Part shown: one piece after another, positions 46,343 through 57,162 of the stretch | Layout: every line of letters begins with the position of its first letter | Position numbering within the stretch: the stretch's first letter is position 1 | Assembly: GCA_001897745.1 (NCBI GenBank) | Contig: MKUH01000013.1 | Coordinates: 36,384-100,383 of the forward strand | Length of the DNA stretch: 64,000 nt | Reading direction: 5' to 3' | Source: Candidatus Accumulibacter sp. 66-26 | Lineage (GTDB): Bacteria > Pseudomonadota > Gammaproteobacteria > Burkholderiales > Rhodocyclaceae | Translations under genes and position numbers: made by a program | Notes under the pieces: model-generated | What the model saw: only the letters and a program-made list of their open reading frames with translations | The model's database searches: none | What the model was told of the DNA's origin: nothing

Positions 46343-47318
46343 AATCCTGTGATTCCTTTAGCGACAACTGTCGCAAAAATCCCTGCAGACTTTCCGGCAA
46401 CGGCGCTTCCAGCGCCAAAGCCTCGCCGCCGAGCGGATGCGGCAAGCGCATCCGCCATGCATGGAGAAACATGCGCTTCAAGCCGGTACGCGGCAGCGCC
46501 TTGTTCAACGAAAAATCCCCGTACTTTTCATCGCCGGCGATCGGAAAGCCGAGATGGGCGAGATGCACGCGAATCTGATGGGTGCGCCCGGTTTTCAGCT
46601 CCGCCTCGAGCAGGCTGAAATTCTCCCAGCGGGCCAGCAGGCGAAACACCGTATGCGACGCTTTGCCGTCGTCCGCCACGCGCACGCGGCGCTCGCCGGA
46701 GTCGAGCAGGTACTTGAGCAACGGCAGGCGCACATTGCGCACGGGGTCCATCCAGCGCCCGCTCACGAGAACCAGATAGCGTTTGTCGGCCCCGCGCCCG
46801 CCAGCCCCGACACCGCCCTCGCGGAACATGTCGTGCAGGGCGACCAGCGCCGAGCGCTTTTTCCCGACCAGCAGGATGCCCGAGGTTTCGCGGTCGAGCC
46901 GATGCGCCAGCTCAAGGAAACGTGCCTGCGGCCGCTGCCGGCGCAGCGCCTCGATCACGCCGAAACTGACGCCGCTGCCGCCATGCACCGCGATACCGGC
47001 CGGCTTGTCGATCACGAGCATCGCCTCGTCTTCGTAGAGGATGGGCAATTCGGCCTTGAACTCGGCGCCGGCGACGACCTCCTCGGACTTCTGCGCGATA
47101 CGCACTGGCGGAATCCGCAGCACGTCGCCGAGTTGCAGGCGGTAGGACGCATCGCAGCGCTTGCTGTTAACCCTCACCTCGCCACTGCGCAAGATGCGGT
47201 AGACGTGGCTCTTGGGCACGCCTTTGCAGATCCGCAGAAGAAAGTTGTCGAGGCGCTGTCCCTGCTCGTCCTCACTGATGATGGCCTGTGATACTGAACT
47301 TTTGCTAACTTCGGCCAT
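46326..47318 (-). CDS. rluC: 23S rRNA pseudouridine synthase RluC
   Basis: Makes pseudouridines 955, 2504 and 2580 in E. coli 23S rRNA. 330 residues: N-terminal S4 RNA-binding domain (QRLDNFLLRICKGVPKSHVYRILRSGEVRVNSKR), catalytic Asp in the motif AHRLDRETSGILLVGK near residue 150, and the KTGRTHQIRVHLAHLGFPIAGDEKYG region near 250. ATG 47318 has homology starting at once; the frame upstream is open without homology. Divergent from rne, as in E. coli. Confidence 0.95.
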   Translation of the reverse strand: MAEVSKSSVSQAIISEDEQGQRLDNFLLRICKGVPKSHVYRILRSGEVRVNSKRCDASYRLQLGDVLRIPPVRIAQKSEEVVAGAEFKAELPILYEDEAMLVIDKPAGIAVHGGSGVSFGVIEALRRQRPQARFLELAHRLDRETSGILLVGKKRSALVALHDMFREGGVGAGGRGADKRYLVLVSGRWMDPVRNVRLPLLKYLLDSGERRVRVADDGKASHTVFRLLARWENFSLLEAELKTGRTHQIRVHLAHLGFPIAGDEKYGDFSLNKALPRTGLKRMFLHAWRMRLPHPLGGEALALEAPLPESLQGFLRQLSLKESQDYGEKI

Positions 47319-47717
47319 TTTGAATATACTGGACTTGATTTGCGTCTCGGTTTGAAAGAGGCGCTGACCCGTGAGACCGTCGAGCGGCGCCGATTGTAAA
47401 GCAATTGCGACGCACTTTCCGGCAGGCCTCAGCCGCCTCGCTTGCGCCAACCTGCGCAAGATCATCCAACGCAAATCACCTGGTTAAGTACGCTCACCAA
47501 AAGTAGCGATACTACTTGATTTGCGCGCGCCTAGCACGTTCGGACCGCCCCAAGCAGATTCCCGAACCCTGATATCCAGGGCTCGAAGAAAAACAAACCC
47601 AGCGAGACATTCTCATTAGTTGCCGTTCCGGAAAGCCCATGAAGCGTCCCACCCCCAACTAATCCGTCGCTGCCTGCACAAGGCGCTCCCCCCGGCAATG
47701 CGCGCGGGAGCCCATTA
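47319..47717. other. Divergent regulatory region between rluC and rne
   Basis: 399 bases without a supported gene. It holds an exact inverted repeat (47501-47517), a short CCCTG/CAGGG hairpin (47567-47581), a 7-codon open frame (47639-47662) and GGGAG before the rne ATG. It is probably the long rne leader; E. coli rne also has a structured leader used for autoregulation. Confidence 0.5.
47501..47517. repeat. Exact inverted repeat AAGTAG-CGATA-CTACTT
   Basis: Six-base arms around a five-base centre. It may be a regulator site, or a hairpin in the rne leader if transcription starts upstream. Confidence 0.55.
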
Positions 47718-50510
47718 ATGAAACGCATGCTCTTCAATGCGACACAGGCCGAAGAACTTCGTGTCGCCATTGTCGATGGTCAGAAACTGATTGACCTCGA
47801 CATTGAATCGGCCGCCAAAGAACAAAGAAAGAGCAACATCTACAAGGGTGTCATCACCCGCATCGAGCCCAGCCTCGAGGCCGCCTTCATCGATTACGGC
47901 GCCGAACGGCATGGGTTCCTCCCCTTCAAGGAAGTTTCCCGCGCCTATTTCCAGCAAGGTCTGGATGCCGGTCGCGCGACCATCAAGGAAGCGCTGCGCG
48001 AAGGCCAGGAGCTGATCGTTCAGGTCGACAAGGACGAGCGCGGCAACAAGGGCGCCGCGCTGACCACCTTCGTCAGTCTGGCCGGCCGCTACCTCGTGCT
48101 GATGCCGAACAACCCGCGCGGCGGCGGCGTTTCCCGCCGCGTCGAGGGCGACGAGCGCGCCGAACTGCGCGAGATCATGGATCAGCTCCAGGTGCCGCAA
48201 GGCATGAGCTTGATCGCCCGCACCGCAGCCATCGGCCGCAGCGCAGAAGAACTGCAGTGGGACCTCAACTACCTGATGCAGTTGTGGAAAGCCATCGACG
48301 GCGCCGCCGACCAACAGAAGGGCGCGTTCCTGATCTATCAGGAAGGCAGCCTGGTGATCCGCGCGATCCGCGATTATTTCCAGCCTGAAATCGGCGAAAT
48401 CCTGATCGATACCGACGAGGTCTTCGAGCAGGCGCAGCAATTCATGGCGCACGTGATGCCCGGCAACGTGAACCGCGTCAAGCGCTATCGCGACGACGTG
48501 CCGCTCTTCTCGCGCTTCCAGATCGAACACCAGATCGAATCGGCCTACTCGCGCCAGGTGAACCTGCCGGCCGGCGGCGCCATCGTGATCGACCACACCG
48601 AAGCCCTGGTTTCGGTCGACGTCAACTCCGGGCGCGCCACGCGCGGTTCGGACATCGAGGAAACGGCCTTCAAGACCAACCTCGAAGCTGCCGAGGAAGT
48701 CGCCCGTCAGCTCCGCCTGCGCGACCTCGGCGGCCTGATCGTGATCGACTTCATCGACATGGAAAGCCAGCGCAACCAGCGCGAGGTGGAAACCCGCCTG
48801 CGCGAAGCCCTGCGCTTCGACCGCGCCCGCGTGCAAACCGGCAAGATCAGCCGCTTCGGCCTGATGGAACTGTCGCGCCAGCGTCTGCGCCCTGCCCTCG
48901 CCGAAACCAGCTACATCCCCTGCCCGCGCTGCACCGGCACCGGCCACATCCGCAGCGCCGAATCGGCCGCCCTGCACATCCTGCGCATCCTCGAAGAGGA
49001 AGCGATGAAGGACAACACGGCCGCCGTGCACACCCAGGTTCCGGTCGACGTCGCCACCTTCCTGCTCAACGAGAAGCGCGCCGACATCCAGGCGATCGAA
49101 TTGCGCCACAAGGTCAACATCCTGCTGATTCCCAACATTCATCTCGAAACGCCGGCCCACAGCATCGTTCGCCTGCGCCACGACGACCTGAACCAGGAAG
49201 ACCTGCAGCAGCCGTCCTACAAGATGGTCGACCAGCCGGTCGAGGAATCTTCCAAGCAGCCCTCGGGCGCCAGCGAAGCCAAGCCCCCGCGCCAGGAAGC
49301 GGCGATCAAGAACATCACGCCGGCGCAGCCGGCACCGGTCAGCGTCGACAAGCCCAAGGCGCCCGTCGCGCAAGCCGCGGCTTCCGGCGAAGGCATCATC
49401 GCCAAGATCTTCTCGTGGTTCCGCGGCAACCGCCAGGCAGAACCGGCTCCCGAGCCGGCGAAGAAGCCGCGCCCCGCCGGCCAGCGTGAAGGTCAGCGCG
49501 ATGGACGTCGCGGCGGGCGCAACAACAACCGTCGCGACGAAGAGCGCGAAGGCCGCGAAGGTCGCGAATCCCGCGGCAACCGCGAGCCGAAGGAGGCACG
49601 CGAACCGCGTCCGCCGCGCGACGAGAACCAGAAGCAGCGCGAGCCTCGCGAAGCGCGGGAACCCCGCGAGCCGCGCGAACCGCGTGAGCCCAAGGAAGGA
49701 CGCGAACCGCGTCGTCAGCGCGGCGAGCCGCGTGGCGAGCGCAAGGAGCAGAACGCCGCTACGCCGAATCCCGAAGCGAAGATTGCAGTGCCGGCGGCGG
49801 CCCTGGCCGAAGGCGTCGCCAACGCCCCTGAGCAGAACGCCGAAGAAGGCGCGTCCGCCGGTCGTCGTCGCGGTCGCCGCGGCGGTCGTCGCGAGCGCGG
49901 TGAGCGGGTCGAGAACGCGGGCGAAGTGCAAGCCGCTGAAAATGCGGAACTGACTGCCGCAGTTCAAGCCGCAGCCGAGAGCGCTCCCGCTGTCGAGACC
50001 GGTGAAGCCGCCCTGGCCGCGCCGACGGTCGAAGCCGCAGCTCCGGCTGTCGAGCCGGTCGTCGCGATCGAAACGGCTCCGGCCGTCGCGGCCCCGGCCG
50101 AAGCCGCCGCAGCACCTGCGGCTGCCGTCGAAACGGTCGCGACCGAAACCGTCACGGACGAAGTCGCGCCTGCCGTCGTCGCAGTTGCTCCGGTCGCAGA
50201 GACGCCCGAGCCGGTGCTTGCCGCCCCGCTCGTCCAGCCCGTCGCGGAAGAGGCGCCGGCCATCGCCACGCCGGCACCGGTCGAAGCGCCCGCGACGCCT
50301 GCCGCAGCCCCCGTTGCCGCAGCACCTGCCGTCGATCTCGACAAGGCGCTCGAGCAGAGCGGCCTCGTCATGGTCGAAACCAGCAGCGACAAGGTGAAGA
50401 GCTGGCAGCCGGAAGCGGCGCCGGTCGAAGCCGTGCGCCCGCGGCGTACCCGTCCGGCCCCCGTCGTGGTGGCCGACGAGCCGCTGGTCATGGTCGAAAC
50501 GCAAAAGTAG
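47718..50510 (+). CDS. rne: Ribonuclease E
   Basis: Main RNA-decay endonuclease, 930 residues. Catalytic half: S1 domain near 36-120, 5'-sensor and DNase-I-like domain with metal ligands Asp301 (in [12 protein letters not shown]) and Asp344 (in VIDFIDM), Zn-link CPRC at 402-405. Then comes an amphipathic helix (about 557-570, [11 protein letters not shown]) fit for membrane binding, an Arg-Glu-Pro-rich RNA-binding stretch (about 590-680) and a long Ala/Val/Pro/Glu-rich tail to a C-terminal VMVETQK. No degradosome micro-domain is obvious by eye. The ATG at 47718 has GGGAG nine bases upstream. Confidence 0.96.
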   Translation: MKRMLFNATQAEELRVAIVDGQKLIDLDIESAAKEQRKSNIYKGVITRIEPSLEAAFIDYGAERHGFLPFKEVSRAYFQQGLDAGRATIKEALREGQELIVQVDKDERGNKGAALTTFVSLAGRYLVLMPNNPRGGGVSRRVEGDERAELREIMDQLQVPQGMSLIARTAAIGRSAEELQWDLNYLMQLWKAIDGAADQQKGAFLIYQEGSLVIRAIRDYFQPEIGEILIDTDEVFEQAQQFMAHVMPGNVNRVKRYRDDVPLFSRFQIEHQIESAYSRQVNLPAGGAIVIDHTEALVSVDVNSGRATRGSDIEETAFKTNLEAAEEVARQLRLRDLGGLIVIDFIDMESQRNQREVETRLREALRFDRARVQTGKISRFGLMELSRQRLRPALAETSYIPCPRCTGTGHIRSAESAALHILRILEEEAMKDNTAAVHTQVPVDVATFLLNEKRADIQAIELRHKVNILLIPNIHLETPAHSIVRLRHDDLNQEDLQQPSYKMVDQPVEESSKQPSGASEAKPPRQEAAIKNITPAQPAPVSVDKPKAPVAQAAASGEGIIAKIFSWFRGNRQAEPAPEPAKKPRPAGQREGQRDGRRGGRNNNRRDEEREGREGRESRGNREPKEAREPRPPRDENQKQREPREAREPREPREPREPKEGREPRRQRGEPRGERKEQNAATPNPEAKIAVPAAALAEGVANAPEQNAEEGASAGRRRGRRGGRRERGERVENAGEVQAAENAELTAAVQAAAESAPAVETGEAALAAPTVEAAAPAVEPVVAIETAPAVAAPAEAAAAPAAAVETVATETVTDEVAPAVVAVAPVAETPEPVLAAPLVQPVAEEAPAIATPAPVEAPATPAAAPVAAAPAVDLDKALEQSGLVMVETSSDKVKSWQPEAAPVEAVRPRRTRPAPVVVADEPLVMVETQK

Positions 50511-50531
50511 GCAAGCTGCCTGCAAAAGCAA

Positions 50532-50559
50532 ACGGGGCGCTGCGGCGCCCCGTTTTTTT
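50532..50559 (+). terminator. Rho-independent terminator of rne
   Basis: 9-bp stem ACGGGGCGC (50532-50540) with GCGCCCCGT (50545-50553), loop TGCG, then T7. Confidence 0.9.
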
Positions 50560-50616
50560 CGTTCACCGCGCCTTTTCCGGCCAAACGCGGCGAGTCTTTG
50601 TCGTGCCGGCAGCCCT

Positions 50617-51141
50617 TCAGGCTTTGGAGGCCTGCTTGTGCAGCACGCCGCCCGGAATCTCAGGCGGCGGCTTCAGGCGTTTGACGATCGTCCCCAGCAG
50701 CCCCTGCGATGCGTCCTCGACCATGTCGAGCACGAGATCGAAGCCGTGTCCCAGACCATAGTACGGATCGGGCACCTCGTCGTCGTCGAAGTTGTGCGAG
50801 TAGCTCATGAAGAGTCCGAGCTTTTCATACTTCTCGGGCGGGCAGATGCGCTTGAGCGTTTCGAGATTGTTGTGATCCATGGCGAGAATCAGATCGAAGT
50901 AGTCGAGATCCTGCGGCGCCACCTTGCGCGCCCGCATGTTGCTCAAGTCGTAGCCGCGGCTGGCCGCCGCGCGCTGGGTGCGCGGATCGGGCGCCTCGCC
51001 GACGTGATAGCCGTGCGTGCCGGCCGAATCCACCTCGACCCGTCCCTCGAGCCGGTTGAGGCGCAGGAAGTGGCGAAAGACACCTTCCGCCGTCGGCGAA
51101 CGGCAGATATTTCCCATGCATACGAACAAGACTTTAATCAT
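50617..51141 (-). CDS. Low-molecular-weight protein-tyrosine phosphatase
   Basis: 174 residues. Active-site loop C8-x5-R14 in VCMGNICRSPTAEG, general acid Asp in PDPYYG near residue 122, and SAGTHGYHVG near 40. Such enzymes dephosphorylate tyrosine kinases or small phosphorylated targets; an exopolysaccharide role (Wzb) is typical, but no capsule genes are near. It lies downstream of uvrB on the same strand, with 157 bases between that hold a possible terminator. It converges with rne. Confidence 0.92.
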   Translation of the reverse strand: MIKVLFVCMGNICRSPTAEGVFRHFLRLNRLEGRVEVDSAGTHGYHVGEAPDPRTQRAAASRGYDLSNMRARKVAPQDLDYFDLILAMDHNNLETLKRICPPEKYEKLGLFMSYSHNFDDDEVPDPYYGLGHGFDLVLDMVEDASQGLLGTIVKRLKPPPEIPGGVLHKQASKA

Positions 51142-51266
51142 CCGCGTATCGGTTCCCTGTTCGGGCAGGATGCCGTTCGCTTTCCGGCATTCTGCGTCGT
51201 TAGAAGGCGCGTCAATCTTCGCTTCGTTCGATATTACCCGCTTGGCGCTCCGACCGAAAGATTGCC

Positions 51267-51289
51267 AAAAGGCCTAGGCGCAAGCCTTT
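51267..51289 (-). terminator. Possible terminator of uvrB
   Basis: On the minus strand AAAGGC and GCCTTT arms enclose a ten-base loop, followed by TT. Weak but well placed, just after the uvrB stop. Confidence 0.4.
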
Positions 51290-51298
51290 GTCATAAAC

Positions 51299-53374
<2,076 letters not shown>

Positions 53375-53517
53375 GATAGAATTCTTGGCTGTTTCAAGAC
53401 CGGCCGTCGCCGGCAGGCTTGTTCCGTAAAGGACGACCGGACGATGGATAAGTTCTCATTATTTCGCAATTCGCGGCAGCAAGCACGCCGCTTCGACTGG
53501 CAAACTCTGGAGTGCCC

Positions 53518-54720
53518 ATGACTTCTTCGATCTTCGCCGCAGTGGAGATGGCTCCACGCGATCCGATTCTCGGCCTGAACGAATCGTTCAACGCCGACAC
53601 CCGCTCGACCAAGGTCAACCTCGGCGTCGGCGTGTACTTTGACGACAACGGCAAGATTCCGCTGCTCGGCGCCGTCAAGGTGGCCGAGAAAGCCCGCCTG
53701 GAAACCATGCCGCCGCGCGGCTACCAGCCGATCGAAGGTCTCGGCGCCTACAACCAGGCCGTGCAGACCCTGCTCTTCGGCAAGGAATCCTCGCTGCTCG
53801 CAGAAGGTCGCGTGGTCACCGTCGAAGCGCTCGGCGGTACCGGCGCGCTGAAGGTCGGCGCCGATTTCCTGAAGCGCCTGCAGCCCGGCGCCACCGTCTA
53901 CATCAGCGACCCGAGCTGGGAAAACCACCGCGCGCTGTTCGAGTCCGCCGGTTTCCCGGTCGACGTCTACCCCTATTACGACGCCGCCACCCGCGGCGTG
54001 AACTTCGAGGGCATGAAGGCCAAGCTGAACGCCCTGCCCGCCGGCTCGATCATCGTCCTGCACGCCTGCTGCCACAACCCCACCGGCGCCGACCTGACGG
54101 AAGCGCAGTGGCGCGAAACGATCGACGCGATCCGCGCGCGCAGCCTGATCCCGTTCATCGACATGGCCTATCAGGGTTTCGCCGACGGCATCGCCGAGGA
54201 CGCGCTGGCGCTCAACCTGTTCGCCGCCTCCGGCCTGCAGTTCTTCGTCTCCAGCTCCTTCTCCAAGTCCTTCTCGCTGTACGGCGAACGCGTCGGCGCC
54301 CTGTCGGTCGTCACCTCCGGCAAGGACGAGGCCGCCCGCGTGCTGTCGCAGGTCAAGCGCGTCATCCGCACCAACTACTCCAACCCGCCGATCCACGGCG
54401 GTGCGGTGGTCGCAGCGGTCCTCTCGAACCCCGAACTGCGCCAGATGTGGGAAGACGAACTGGCCGGCATGCGCGATCGCATCCGCGCCATGCGCGTCAG
54501 CCTCGTCGACAGGCTGAAGGCCAAGGGCGTCGCCCAGGACTTCTCCTTCGTCGTCCAGCAGCGCGGCATGTTCTCCTACACCGGTCTCTCCGCCGAGCAG
54601 GTCGAGCGCATGAAGAGCGAGTTCGGCATCTACGCCGTCGGCACCGGCCGCATCTGCCTGGCCGCGCTCAACACCAAGAACATCGACTACGTGGCCGACG
54701 CCATCGCCGCCGTTCTCTGA
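53518..54720 (+). CDS. Aromatic/aspartate aminotransferase (TyrB/AspC family)
   Basis: PLP enzyme that moves the amino group between aspartate or aromatic amino acids and 2-oxoglutarate. 400 residues, class I subgroup Ia: NLGVGVYFDDNGKIPLL near 33, HACCHNPTGADLT near 190, and the PLP-Lys in SSSFSKSFSLYGERVGAL near residue 258. Substrate preference (aspartate or tyrosine/phenylalanine) cannot be told. ATG 53518 has CTGGAG upstream; a GTG at 53512 would overlap the ribosome site. A terminator follows. Confidence 0.94.
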   Translation: MTSSIFAAVEMAPRDPILGLNESFNADTRSTKVNLGVGVYFDDNGKIPLLGAVKVAEKARLETMPPRGYQPIEGLGAYNQAVQTLLFGKESSLLAEGRVVTVEALGGTGALKVGADFLKRLQPGATVYISDPSWENHRALFESAGFPVDVYPYYDAATRGVNFEGMKAKLNALPAGSIIVLHACCHNPTGADLTEAQWRETIDAIRARSLIPFIDMAYQGFADGIAEDALALNLFAASGLQFFVSSSFSKSFSLYGERVGALSVVTSGKDEAARVLSQVKRVIRTNYSNPPIHGGAVVAAVLSNPELRQMWEDELAGMRDRIRAMRVSLVDRLKAKGVAQDFSFVVQQRGMFSYTGLSAEQVERMKSEFGIYAVGTGRICLAALNTKNIDYVADAIAAVL

Positions 54721-54739
54721 GTCGCTTCCCCGCCATGAA

Positions 54740-54766
54740 AAAACGCCGGCTGCATGCCGGCGTTTT
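54740..54766. terminator. Bidirectional Rho-independent terminator
   Basis: Stem AAAACGCCGGC (54740-54750) with GCCGGCGTTTT (54756-54766), loop TGCAT. It serves the aminotransferase on + and the AsmA-like gene on -. Confidence 0.8.
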
Positions 54767-54801
54767 CTTTGGCGCGACGTTTTCCTTCCCCGCCCCGAAG
54801 C

Positions 54802-56607
54802 TCAGGGGCGGCTTGCCGATACTTCTGGCACTTTGAGCGTCCCGCCGATCGACAGCGGCATCCGCAACTGGCTGGACGAACTGCCCAGCCGCACGTCGAG
54901 CGCGCCGCTCAGCTGCCGCTCCCGGCTCACGGCGAGCCAGCCGCTCGCATGCATCAGGCCGGAATTCAGCGTCGTTCCCGACAGGCGGTACGCGCCCTGC
55001 GCCAGACGCAGGCTGCCGCTCATCTGCTCGAAGCGCGTCGCGCCGCCGCGCACCGGCGCGCTCGCCGCCCGGCGCACCGCTTCCGCCAGATCGATCCCCC
55101 CCAGCACGCCTTGCCGGACGCCGACATCGCCAGCGCCTTCGAGCGCCCCCGGCAGGCCGGGCCACTCGTCGGCCAGTCCCGAGAAAACCAGCTTCCCGGA
55201 AGCGCTGCCTTCGAGCAGCCAGTCAATGCCCAGGGCACCGCCCAGGCGCTTGAGGTCGATCCGTTCATAGACCAGCTGACCGGAAACGCTCACCTGCTTT
55301 CCGGCGGCGAGCAGCATCTCGCCGCGTACCGTGCCGCCCAGCAGTCGCACATCCAGACCGGATAGCTGAAGGGCCGATCCGTCCAGCTTCCCGGCAAGGC
55401 TCAGCGAATCGAAAACATACGAGGCGTTCGCCGACGGATGCCAGTTCTGCCCTTCCATCTCGATCTCGAAGCCCTTGGCCGCCGGCCGTGCCTCGAGCCG
55501 GAAGCCGCGCTCCACGCTGTGCAGCGAGAGCGCCTGAAAGCCCCCGTGCCGGTCGAGCCGGATTTCTCCCTCCAGGCCGGAAAGCGCGAGGCCGTGCAAG
55601 GACACTTCCGCACGCGCGAGCGACACGTGCTCGATGGCGAACGCGGCGGACGGTTGCGCGAAAGCGGCCAGCGCCGCCGGCAGGACGCCCAACCCCTCCG
55701 CCGGTAATTCGACGCCTTCCGCCTCGATCTCACGGAACACGAGACGCGACGAGAACAGGCTTCCCGGCGCTGGCTGCAGGCGCATCTCGGCGACGCGAAG
55801 CTGCCGCCCGTCGCCTCCCAGGCGCACGTCTTCGAGGAAGAGCCCGGGACGGGGATAGAAGCCGACGTGCATCGACTGGATCTTCACCGGCAGCCCGAGC
55901 GACTGCGCCAGGCCCGCCTCGACCTCCGGAAGATAGCGGCCGTACGGGAAGAATGCGGCAATGGCACCGAGCAGGGCGCAGATCAGCAGCACGCCGGTGA
56001 CGATCCTGAGCGGCCAGCCGAGCGAGCGCGGGCGCGGACCGCGCCGGACCGGGGCAATCCTGAGATCGTCCTCTCCCGCTGCGCCGCCGCCGAACAAAGC
56101 CTTGAGGCGAGCGCCGAAACCGCTGCGCTCGCCGCGAACCGCCCGCAGCTCCGCTTTTCCCAGGCGCTCTTTCGCATCTGCGGGAAAATCGAGCGGCATG
56201 CCTCCATTCCTCGACAGGTCGCCGGGCACGTAGGCACTCTGCGCAGCAGACGACCCGGGCGGCGCGGACGCCTCCCCCGACGCCGGCGCATTCTTGTCGC
56301 CGAAAGTCGAAAACTCGGAAAACGGCTCCAGCGCGGCGCTCTTGATCTCCAGCGCGACCTTGCGGCTCTGCTGCAAAAGCGACAGCGCCTCGGCCTGCAG
56401 GGGTACGATGAAAGCGCCCTGCTCCAGCTCGCGCAGCGCATTCTCCGTCATCTGCGGATTTCCGGTTTTCGCGCACAGCTCCGCGACGGCGGATTTCCCG
56501 TCGACCAGGATCAGCACCATCCGCAGATTGCGCTGCACGACCCGCGTGCGCTCGCGCATCGCCTCTTCGCCGGAGGCGGTTTTCTCATAAATCAGATTGG
56601 GGTCCAT
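54802..56607 (-). CDS. Large protein with cytoplasmic N-domain, one membrane helix and AsmA-like periplasmic region
   Basis: 601 residues, not a named family. Residues about 1-90 form a soluble domain (IYEKTASGEEAMRERTRVV, then VLILVDGKSAVAEL and ALRELEQGAFI) that looks like a small winged-helix/regulatory module. A linker of low complexity follows (100-195), then one transmembrane helix (about 196-220). From 225 on, EAGLAQSLGLPVKIQSMHV starts an AsmA-like repeated beta-strand region. AsmA-type proteins influence outer-membrane lipid assembly or transport. The N-domain is absent from standard AsmA proteins. It is divergent from tRNA-Asn. Function is unknown. Confidence 0.7.
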   Translation of the reverse strand: MDPNLIYEKTASGEEAMRERTRVVQRNLRMVLILVDGKSAVAELCAKTGNPQMTENALRELEQGAFIVPLQAEALSLLQQSRKVALEIKSAALEPFSEFSTFGDKNAPASGEASAPPGSSAAQSAYVPGDLSRNGGMPLDFPADAKERLGKAELRAVRGERSGFGARLKALFGGGAAGEDDLRIAPVRRGPRPRSLGWPLRIVTGVLLICALLGAIAAFFPYGRYLPEVEAGLAQSLGLPVKIQSMHVGFYPRPGLFLEDVRLGGDGRQLRVAEMRLQPAPGSLFSSRLVFREIEAEGVELPAEGLGVLPAALAAFAQPSAAFAIEHVSLARAEVSLHGLALSGLEGEIRLDRHGGFQALSLHSVERGFRLEARPAAKGFEIEMEGQNWHPSANASYVFDSLSLAGKLDGSALQLSGLDVRLLGGTVRGEMLLAAGKQVSVSGQLVYERIDLKRLGGALGIDWLLEGSASGKLVFSGLADEWPGLPGALEGAGDVGVRQGVLGGIDLAEAVRRAASAPVRGGATRFEQMSGSLRLAQGAYRLSGTTLNSGLMHASGWLAVSRERQLSGALDVRLGSSSSQLRMPLSIGGTLKVPEVSASRP

Positions 56608-56621
56608 ATTTTTCGCAATTG

Positions 56622-56650
56622 TTGACGAATTGTCATCGAGTGACTATCAT
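56622..56650 (+). promoter_or_regulatory. Sigma70 promoter of tRNA-Asn
   Basis: TTGACG (56622-56627), 17-base spacer, TATCAT (56645-56650), 14 bases before the mature tRNA 5' end. Confidence 0.75.
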
Positions 56651-56664
56651 GCGCGCTTCTCTGT

Positions 56665-56740
56665 TCCCCGATAGCTCAGTCGGTAGAGCGCCGGACTGTT
56701 AATCCGTAGGTCCCTGGTTCGAGCCCAGGTCGGGGAGCCA
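56665..56740 (+). tRNA. tRNA-Asn (GUU)
   Basis: 76 bases with acceptor TCCCCGA/TCGGGGA, anticodon GTT in CTGTTAA, T-loop GGTTCGAGCC, and encoded CCA (56738-56740). Confidence 0.97.
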
Positions 56741-56750
56741 AAACACATAC

Positions 56751-56778
56751 AAAGCCTTGCGCCACGCGAGGCTTTTTT
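56751..56778 (+). terminator. Rho-independent terminator after tRNA-Asn
   Basis: Stem AAAGCCT (56751-56757) with AGGCTTT (56769-56775), extended by a few inner pairs, then T residues to 56778. Confidence 0.75.
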
Positions 56779-57162
56779 GTTTTTCGGCCCCGTTTTCACT
56801 ACCGCCCTCGGCCCGCCTCGCGCCAATGCGCACCGCATAACGGGAATCCATTGTAGCCAAGGCCCCTGGGGAAAAATACGGCATTTTTGGCGAAACGGGC
56901 GATTCGGCCGAATTTCCTCCAATCGGAAAATTCCGCCGCCCGCAATTCCCGTCCGGCACGGACCGTCTTTGCCCCTCGGACCGCCCGTCCGTCGAAGCCG
57001 CCGGCAGCGCGCGAAACACCTTCCTGCCTGCATGGGAAAATACCGCCGGAAGGCGCGCGATTCTTTGATCCAGACCAATTGAAGGCCCTGCAAAACTGGC
57101 TATAATCAGACCCAAGCAGTCACCCTCCGGTTCTCCCCGGAACGCCCATAGGCATTGAATCC
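56779..57162. other. Intergenic region between tRNA-Asn and moaA
   Basis: 384 bases without a supported gene. A good promoter occurs near its end (57079-57106). I saw no clear molybdenum-cofactor riboswitch, and no other structure stands out. Confidence 0.5.
57079..57106 (+). promoter_or_regulatory. Sigma70 promoter of moaA
   Basis: TTGAAG (57079-57084), 16-base spacer, TATAAT (57101-57106), 56 bases before the moaA ATG. Confidence 0.7.

Noticed and set aside
47715-50531. 938-codon open frame antisense to rne
   Set aside because: It mirrors the rne coding sequence and its length follows from the GC-rich third-position bias. The product is low-complexity and without family motifs, while rne on the other strand is a clear RNase E.
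53375-53517. LexA operator between uvrB and the aminotransferase gene
   Set aside because: No CTGT-N8-ACAG-like site was seen on either strand.
56779-57162. Molybdenum-cofactor riboswitch upstream of moaA
   Set aside because: No recognisable structure by eye; the strong promoter lies close to the ATG, leaving about 50 bases, too short for that switch.
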